Shown: piece after piece, positions 55,920 through 64,000 of the stretch | Position numbering within the stretch: the stretch's first letter is position 1 | How the letters are laid out: each line of letters opens with the position of its first letter | NCBI GenBank assembly: GCA_004009845.1 | Contig: RMBW01000066.1 | Span: forward strand, 123,855 to 187,854 | Reading direction: 5' to 3' | Length of the DNA stretch: 64,000 nucleotides | From: Davidsoniella eucalypti | Taxonomy: Eukaryota; Ascomycota; Sordariomycetes; Microascales; Ceratocystidaceae | The notes under the pieces: model-generated | What the model was told of the DNA's origin: nothing | Databases searched by the model: none | What the model saw: the letters and a program-made list of their open reading frames with translations, nothing else | Made by a program: the position numbers and the translations under genes

Positions 55920-57954
55920 TCATCTCTTGCGTTTTTTGTTCTTGTCGATTACAGCCATCGACGGCGCAATAGGCGCTGAAGGTAACAAGCCAATGTTGCT
56001 GATTCCATTTGTAGGAATAGGGATCGGAGTCTGCATAGGAGCGAAGACGGGCGGCGCAGGGATGTCATCTTTCTTAATGGGAACACCCATGTGCCGTCCA
56101 TATCGGCCCTTGCGACCATTACCCTCATCTTCGCTAATGCATTGGTCGGCAGTAAGACCAGCATCACGGCAACGACCGCAAGGTCTCTGACGATCGCATC
56201 CCTTCTTGCTCTTCCGACAGCGTTGGCAACGAGGCTTGGTGGAAAGATCAGGCTGTTCATCCTCGCTGGGCATGAAGCCCGTGAGAGAGGAGACAGACTG
56301 CTTGCGAGATGGTGGCAGAGATGATGGCGACATCTGCACACCCGATAGAGTTCCTGCTCCTATTCCTGGAGTTGTCGCCGTAGCGATTGTCTTCTTAGTC
56401 TTGACATTGCTAGTTCCGGGAACTTTGGGCACCTTGGAAGCCTTTGTCAGGCCCTTGACTTTGGGCGCAGCCATGGACTTGGGCTTGGGCAAGGAAGGAG
56501 GCTGAATCTTGGTAGATGAGGCCGTAGGAATATGAGCATTGGCGCTGCTTTCATCCTCAGCCGGAGACACCATCAACTGGTTCTCCGAGAGCGCAACAAT
56601 GGCATTGCTTGTACCGGCCTCATCAAGTCTTTGACGGCGAGCTGGCGGTTGTCCGCTTTCGCCATCGCTCTCATACTCACTGGTAGCACCGGTTGACGAC
56701 ATGTTCTCTGCGCGCCCACTAAATGTGTCATCTAGAGTCGATGCCGAGGTACGCGCATTGGATACATTGGAGACATTTGAGATATCACCAAGGCGCATCA
56801 ATTGCATGGCGACATCTTTGTCTTCGTCAGAGATACAACTACCGACCGTAGGATCCGGAGTAGGAACCATGCCATGAGGGGTACCGTGAGTACCGAAATG
56901 AGATTGGTTTACGGAGCGGCTATCGGCCATTGGGGTTCCATAGTAGGCCGGGCCGTAACCGTAACTTTGGGGTGATTGTAGAGGGCGGGGGTTCATGAAG
57001 GGGTTTTGACTCCCAGTCGAGAACGAGATAGAGTTACGATGCGAATCGATACGTCTTGTGGGGGATACGGAGGAATTGGAAGGGGCAGCAGGCATTTGAG
57101 GGGGCGCAAACAGAGGAAGTTCCTACAAGAGGCGCAAAAAAAGACAGTGTTAGTATTTGTTGAGAAGGAAATAAACAAGTAGTGCCTTGGATATCGTGTG
57201 ATATATATGCTTGTGGCGTAGCATATTATCAGGCTAACGAGATGATAAATGGACATACCGAGCTTTCAAATTTGGCCTTACGGCGGCGGCCACCCTCGAC
57301 AATGTTGTCAAGACTAATTTCAGTGTTGCCAATTTGGTCCTTATTCTTGGTAGAGGTTGAGCCGTCACCGCTGCTATACCCATCGTAATCATTGTCACGG
57401 TTTATGGAAAGGTGAGATTTGACCGGCTTGCCGCTATTTGACTTGGAAGCAGTGATGGAGATGCTGCGGCGCCCACGAGATACTGGCGAATGGCTCCGTG
57501 AAAGGGCTTGGTTAGGCTCGACATGCGCTGGAGGTTGGAGAGGATAGCTCTCGGGGCCATAGTAGTTGTTATCGGGGCGATGATGATATGGACTGTAGAT
57601 AGGGCTCTCCTCAATGACGCGCACATATACAACCATGTTGTGTTTGAAGTTTTCAAAGCTGGCAATAAGAGTATTGCCCTGGTCGTCCTCGAAACTGACG
57701 CCTTTGGAGCCTGTGGGGCCAGCATAGAGACCGTAGAAATTCTTCACAGTAGTAACAATGGACTCTGTAGCATCGTGAGGATAGATTTGAACTCTCATAG
57801 GAAGGCGCGCACGATATTGAGGGCCATCGGTCATGAGAAGTTCGAAAGCGACGCTCTTGCAAAGCGCGCGTTGTGGAGATCCGTGATGTGCCGAGTGGTT
57901 GACAGAGTCATGCTCCATGGCAGTAGCAGTAGGCGAAAGCTCGGGAGAAGCCAT
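55920..57954 (-). CDS. Regulator with N-terminal PB1-like region and C-terminal Zn2Cys6 finger
   Basis: Exons (minus) 57954-57259 and 57122-55920 give 632 residues (GTATGT donor, TTGTAG acceptor). Residues ~30-110 form a compact conserved-looking domain (CKSVAFELLMTDGPQYRARL, then YPHDATESIVTTVKNFYGLY and MVVYVRV) resembling a PB1/ubiquitin-like fold, by my reading only. A long Ser/Pro-rich region follows. The Zn2Cys6 cluster is near the end, C531-x2-C-x6-C-x5-C-x2-C-x9-C560 (RCQRCRKSKKGCDRQRPC), and the protein stops with KNKKRKR, a likely nuclear signal. Known Gal4-type factors usually have the finger at the N terminus and a middle homology region; neither applies here. Start uncertain: an in-frame ATG at 58110 adds 52 residues. 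Function and targets unknown. Confidence 0.85.
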
Positions 57955-60880
57955 ATTGACGCAGCGAGGATGCGTAATTGGCGGGAGAATGGTTGGGTGA
58001 GTAAACGGCAAGGTGCGCTGGTGATGAGACGCCGTGGTAGCAAGTGTATGGAGGGAGGAAGGCTCGAAGGGCTGATTGGTGCTTCTGGGCACAAGACAAT
58101 CAGGTTCCATGAGGGCCAGGCTTGACGAACACCCGAGGCCAAAGAACAGAGAGTACTCAATGATAAATATACAAAGCAGAGGTATCAGGCTGGGTGCCAG
58201 ATGGGAATGCTTTGGCTGTGTATGATGGACGACGAACGTCGGGTGGAGGGTTGTCGAGATGATCGAGATAGAAAAGCGCAAGTTGAGTTTGGCGGGCGAA
58301 GTGTGTGTGTGCGATGAATTTGGTGTGTCGTGTGTTGTATGTGGTGTGGTGGTGATTTACGACTGCCTGAGAATTGGTTAGCTATCGAATTAGATTGTGT
58401 GGTTATGCTGGCTCTATGTGAGTGTCTGTATATGGCCGACGGCATGTTGGGTTGATCTATCGAAGGCTGTTTACGTAGCGATGGGTGGAAAGAGAACCCG
58501 TCGCCGACATATCTTCAGCCAGCTACAATGACGAGCAGAATAGGTGGGTGTATGGACAAAGCAGGGCAATATAGCGGTATCGATGAATCGCAGTAGCAGC
58601 CTGTGTTGCTCCCGAGAGGTGAATCAGCAGTGGGAGAGGCTATATTGGGGACTTACTAGAGGCACTCTGCAGTAGTTTGCGATGGTCGTTATAAAGGCTC
58701 CGGAGAGACCATAGGAACGCAGTTGTGGACGATGGAAGAAAAAAATGAGGAGTCTACGGCATGATGGGGACCAACTGGTAGACGGCAGACCTTGAGTAGA
58801 GGATAGTTGAAAATCATGCTCTATCACCAAACTGTGTTTTTGCTCACAGCACATCGACTCACTAAGCATGTCTAAACTACAGCGACTCGGGCTCGCTACA
58901 GGGCTCAAACCGGTTCCACTTGAACGCTGTATTTGATGGCCCAGGGCGCTACGGCCAAGTTAAGATGCGCTTTTCCTCTCCATATAACCACAAATACCAC
59001 AAATTTGTGTGGCTTTTGCTGGGGCTAGCTACTGCTCAAACTGTGCCCGCACTGTTCTGGAGACCCAATTAGGCGCAAAAAAAAAGTGCGACACCAGCTC
59101 TAATTGAGCAAGTGCTAGAAACAGGCAGTCCTCTACATGGCACTCGGAATCTACATATTTGCTAGCGGAACATGGCGGCGGTGCTTTGATTAAGGCGCTT
59201 GCTCTACGCGATCAGCTCCATGTATATATCTCGAGGTGTCCCCGAGCATAGCTTGATGTACGGGCCCGAGAAGGCAGCGCAGTCTCTTCATCTTCCCATC
59301 TGGCAGGAAGCGCAAACGGGCACCGTGTCGTGTGCGGTGTTCGCACGGCCAGGACATGGTAATATGGTATAGACCGACCTGTCTCAGCGCCTAAGGGTAC
59401 GTACCGGCAAATAGACAGGGCTTCGTTGTCGAGTTTCGCTTGATGATCAAGCTCTTGTAGAATGGCATGGCATCATGCGCGGAGGGCGGAAACCAGCTTC
59501 AAAGTCCAGTCAAGGCCCAGTCAAAATCCAGTTACCGCGGCTGTAGCTATAGATGATGGCGCGGTCCGTCTTCAGCAAGTCTCAAGCCCGTATGTTAAGC
59601 GCGACAGAGTTTCTGCGCATATTTCATCACCAACCCACTAGTAGAATGTGATTGTCGCAAAGTTCGTCGCTCTAAGGCTGCCCATGCTACTGGAAATACG
59701 TATCACATCACTCCAATCAAAGCTGCAGCGTTTGCTAGACTTGGCTGGGTGGCGCTCTTCCTTCGCCAGTTCACTAGCACGAAGCAGTTGTAATAAGCTG
59801 CACAGCACAACACGGCATTCTTTATTGTCACTAGGCTTCGTCAGTAGAATAGATAGATAGCCGGAATGCCTATATCACATTGTATGTATGTATATGGTTT
59901 CTAGCTAATTGTCGGAATAAACAAACCCTGGCTGTGATCTCAGTAGCGTGCCTATATGCATTCATAGTTGCCACAAACCCTCTGACAACCCATTGGCCCC
60001 ATTGGCCCATTGTCCACAGCGCCAATTCGCCATCTTTGCGCAAAGACTTTTGTAGCGCAAAAGAAAAGAATCAAATTGAAATTGTCGCTGCCCACAAGTG
60101 GTCTAAGGGCTAAAGACCCAGCAAGCGGAGCGCTCTTTCTCTTCTTCTCTCCTCTTCTGGCTTCTGCTAGCTGTCAGCTCGAGGAACAAGGCGGGAAGAC
60201 CTGCGACACGGATTGCGTTCTGGGTTTGGCCATATAGTCTATTCTCCATATGTATGTATGTGTATTTATTATCCAGGGCCCGACTGCACTATATGTATGT
60301 ACTCCCATTCTCCGTCTTGCAGCTCTACTGCCTTGTTCACTTACTCGCTTCAGTGAACACTTGCGCCAGAAAACAAATCGATATTCTATCCCTCTAGGTG
60401 CGAGTCGTGGGGCCCTAGAGCCCTTTTCTTAGTGTCAATTTGTTGCGATGGGCCAATACATGGGGTTGGTGATATCGATATATGTATATGTAGCTGTGAC
60501 AGACAACTAGCTAGAGCTGACCACCCACAATCCCAATGACATAAGCAAATTGAAACATCTGAAATATGCGAGATATCCCACCATCGCTGTCACTTGTAAT
60601 TTCTCATTGCTCGGACTCGAACGACACTACAGCGAACAAGAAGCTCATTTGCAAACAAGGATAGCAAAAAGTGATACCATGATTCTGTAGTGTGCCTATA
60701 CTTCAAGTCTCTGTATGTGTGTGTTGCTACCCTGTATCTGTATAAAGCGCACTTCCTACAGTCACATCATGTGTGCGCACAAAAGGGAGTAATTAGCACC
60801 AGCATTTGTTCAGTTCCAGTTCTGGATTTGCGATAGTGCATGGGCCCGCCGTACTATGTAGACATGATGTGCATACATAC

Positions 60881-60913
60881 ACATACATACATACATACAT
60901 ACATACATACATT
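60881..60913. repeat. (ACAT)n microsatellite
   Basis: About eight uninterrupted ACAT units in gene-free sequence. Confidence 0.9.
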
Positions 60914-61820
60914 TGGGTGTCTAACTGAGTTACTTTTGTGCCTAAACACACTACTTAGTCGGAGGAAAGCATCCGGTGGTAACTTAGCTACCTGTCCCAG
61001 GTCTGGCAGTCAAACAGTCCTAGTTAGCTTTACTGCAGCTTTGGTTGCAACAGAACTGGCATATTTTAGCTGCCGAGGGAGGGGGCTACAACTACAGTAG
61101 GAGAAGAAAAAAATAGCCATAATCCAGAAGATACAAAGGATGATAAAGAAGAGGGAATTAAAAGGTCGACTACTGCAGCTCGGTAAAGTTGTGGGAAAAG
61201 AAAAAAAAAAGGTGTGGGAGGGACAACTCACAGAAAAAAATAAAGTGAAGAAGAAAATTACAAAACAGATATACAGACACATATAGTACGTATTTGCTCA
61301 AGTTGGTTGTGGTGATATCGATCGACGGGGTTCTATTCCATTCTTCCCACCGCCTTTTTGCTAATTGTTAACTGGGTATTGGGTCTGCTTAGTTCCTTGA
61401 TTGTAGAGGCTGATATGTCCCATATAAACCCAAAATCTCTTCAAGAAGCAACATAATAATTACAGTGGCTGTGATTTTCCCGACTGCCGACTATTGCCTT
61501 GTTGTTAAGGACAATAAAAATAAACATGCTTAGATCCGTCCAGGAAATCCTTTTCTAAATTTTTTTTGCCTTTAGCTCCCCTGACTTTTTTTTCTTCTTT
61601 TCTTTCTTCGGGCATCTACAGAAGCAGAAAATAGAAGTTAGAAAAAGAAAAAGAAACAGAGCTAGGATTTGATTCATTACAAAAGACTTGCTTGATTGGA
61701 ATTGGTATTTTTTGTTTCCCAATGGCTCCGTCCAATCTCGCACGCTGTTTATTTTGTTTTCTTTTTGTTCGAAGCCCGTTGTTTTTGTTTACTATACACC
61801 TACGTACATATAGTTATATA

Positions 61821-61845
61821 GTACAGTACAGTACAGTACAGTACA
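61821..61845. repeat. (GTACA)5 microsatellite
   Basis: Five exact GTACA units. The repeat includes the self-complementary GTAC at each step. Confidence 0.9.
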
Positions 61846-62482
61846 AATCGAGACATCGACATCTTATCCGCGCTCCGAAGGCCGCAAACTGCGACCACAT
61901 AGCATGCGTGTAACGAACTCATTGGCTTTCGTAAACGCAACTAGCCCGTAAACCTGAACCTGATGGGTTAGTCGTGCTGGCGCTGGCGCTACAACGTTAG
62001 CACTCCACCTTCCCCTCCTCTAAGAAGAAACCCGATCTAGACAGACGCTTTGTTTTTTTTTGCATGTTACAACTGTATGTATGCCCGGGCCATAGTCGCT
62101 TTCAGCTTGTCATTTCACCGGCAGAGTATCTATCAAGCAATAAAACTGGTCCCCAGGGCTCATGCAACTTTCTTACAAAATACGTCATGCAATGTCTACC
62201 TTCGTTCCGTCTAGTTTCCTTCAACCACCCGGCTTTAGTGTCGTCGGCATATGGTGCTGCAGTAATCAGTACACAAGTCGTGCAAATGCTATTGTCTACG
62301 ATAAGGCTCTTTGATTAGCCTTGTCAGCTTCTAGGATTATTAGTTGGGATAGCGCAACCTTGATGCCTGTTTCTGAATCGAGATGCTACTTGCGCTCAGA
62401 CACCACAAATTCCTCTTGCCTTCCTTACAAACTACAATATGTAGTTAAAATCTAAGGGTTATGTATGGGTTAAATGTACCAC

Positions 62483-62491
62483 AAACCCTAA
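62483..62491 (+). promoter_or_regulatory. Telobox-like motif AAACCCTAA
   Basis: Exact AAACCCTAA in a region with no recognised gene. May be chance. Confidence 0.2.
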
Positions 62492-64000
62492 TGTGTCTAA
62501 CCACCCAAGATTCATGATTACTTTGACCTGATAGAGTAAAAACTTGCGTGATTTCAGATTCAACTAGGGCTGGCTCTAATCCTAGACTATAATGCAATTA
62601 TTACTTGTTAAGGGAGCAAGGCACAATAAAAAAGCAGCCAAATAATCACAGACAGGGTCTGTTTTCAGGCTTAGAAAAGTTATGCAGGTAGAGGAATAAT
62701 TCATTCCATCGATTAAAAGGTCAAGATAAGAAGGGAGGGAAGAAATAAAACCACCCGAAAAATCAGACTGCTTGACAGAAAAAAAAAGACACAAACAAAA
62801 GAGAACACGCTCGGATCTGTTCGTGATGCATATTCCAAAGTTTGATTACTGGCATCATCCTGCTAGCTTGTATGCCTACAGTGAGGCTCTGTTGATTCCA
62901 AGATCGTCGGCGAAGATCGATTCATAGGGGTGATGGCAATAGCTATACAAAATGGCATTTTGACAACAAAGCCGAACTCTACTCGGGCACTAGTACGATT
63001 TCTTGAAGCACAAACCGCTTGAAGTACTAGACTAGACTCTTGACTTGCTTTGCCTGCTGGCTTTGTTTACCGTGGCTGGCTTTCTTTTGCCCCCCCTGGA
63101 GGATGCAGCTTGACGACGGATGACAAGAAAACCCACAATGTAAGCTTGCTTCTCGACTATGCAACCTGAATACCAGTCATGTTGCATGGACGCCGATGTA
63201 TATTGCGTGCACATATAGAGCTGCGGGAGAAGACACGAGAGAAACAAAGATGAGTATACAACCACATATGCCATGTGTTGTATATACGAAATAGTATGCT
63301 ATGTATGTGTATAGTATACGGACATGACATCCGGTCATGTGTCAATGTGGTTGTGTTTCTGGGCAGTCATATATAAAACTAGTTAGTTGCATAGCAGTTA
63401 TACGTATGTAATTACAACCAGATGGACAGATAGGCCGACCTACAAATACCCGCCCGAGATGCGCACAAGATGAAATGCCGAGCCTAATTATCCTGCCCGC
63501 CCACAAATCGCACAAATACAACCATAGATAAACACACCCACAGCGAGACTTTGGCTTAGATACACACTCTTGTATACATACATATGTGTGTGTTTTCCTA
63601 CTTCACCTCTCTACTGGCGGATACCCCGCCCCTTCATGCAGGCTTTAGTTTAGGCCTTAGCTAAGTCACCCCATCCTTCTTTTCGAACAAGAAGAAAAAC
63701 CCTGCTCCGCATTCTCTCTTGGGATAAAACGATGCAAGATGTCTTCTTTCATGTACGCAATAATACGTAACCATGCTTGATCTCAAGGCCTTTGCCGAGT
63801 TCGTAGGGCCGTTTGAAAGAAGAGAGACAAAGGCATTAAATAGCAATACAAAGTCTTATGGGGGAGAAGTCGCCCAAAAAAAAGAAGCTTTGTTTGATAT
63901 CTCACTTTTAATATGTTGAGTATCACAAAGACTGAAGCAAGAGAACGGAAGGAAAGGACCAAACAAGAAGATAATACACAGAGACAAAAGTGTAAACATC

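Larger units (their letters stand above)
57955..64000. other. Regulator promoter, then gene-free stretch
   Basis: Up to about 58500 is probably promoter and long leader of the minus-strand regulator gene, with several upstream ATGs. Beyond that I see no gene: frames are under 100 codons and motif-less. Contains CATA and GTACA repeats and a telobox-like motif. Confidence 0.55.

Noticed and set aside
1..64000. Search for tRNA, 5S rRNA, CRISPR and transposon signatures
   Set aside because: TCGAA-type B-box candidates (for example near 12674 and 60610) lacked a matching A box or acceptor stem; no transposase, integrase or reverse-transcriptase motifs and no long terminal repeats were seen by eye.

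Overview
This is nuclear DNA of a filamentous ascomycete (Pezizomycotina). Genes are split by short introns (about 50-240 nt, mostly GTAAGT-like donors; one of about 550 nt), and families typical of these fungi are present: a fungal 7-TM rhodopsin-domain protein, an MCT-like MFS transporter, a Zn2Cys6 regulator, a urease accessory protein, and a serine/threonine-rich GPI-type wall protein. Long gene-poor spacers rich in homopolymers and microsatellites make it less compact than an Aspergillus-type genome. An early-diverging class such as Orbiliomycetes or Pezizomycetes would fit, but that is a weak inference. I see no rRNA, tRNA, transposon or CRISPR array.

Layout. 1-7.6 kb: no secure gene, only one weak two-exon candidate (4853-5274). 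7.6-8.1 kb: GPI-type surface protein (-), followed by a 5.9 kb spacer with a perfect 18-bp hairpin, a 54-bp tandem duplication and a G21 tract. 14.2-20.5 kb: centrin-like EF-hand protein (+), eIF4E-family protein (-), short kinesin-3 (-). 22.9-29.8 kb: four-AT-hook protein (+), aprataxin/Hnt3 (-), DEAH RNA helicase with dsRBD-like, UBA and RWD parts (+). 31.4-45.4 kb: importin alpha (-), Pot1 (+), cohesin Scc3/STAG (-), urease accessory UreD (+), RNA polymerase III subunit RPC4 (+). 45.8-51.3 kb: fungal rhodopsin-domain membrane protein (-) and MFS transporter (-). 55.9-58.0 kb: regulator with an N-terminal PB1-like region and a C-terminal Zn2Cys6 finger (-). 58-64 kb: no gene.

Most genes are conserved nuclear housekeeping functions arranged in alternating divergent and convergent pairs. 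Several concern chromosome maintenance (aprataxin in strand-break repair, Pot1 at telomere ends, Scc3 in cohesion, the AT-hook protein in chromatin). I read this as unselected neighbourhood, not as a functional cluster; there is no sign of a metabolic gene cluster.

Multiexon models were rebuilt by hand by joining open frames at GT-AG (once GC-AG) sites that keep frame and restore family-conserved sequence. I found no convincing new multi-gene system. The points most worth a second look are the hairpin, a coding exon consisting only of an ATG, a possible frame-switching cassette exon in the eIF4E gene, a presequence-like upstream extension of aprataxin, the tail-less kinesin-3, and the unusual regulator architecture.
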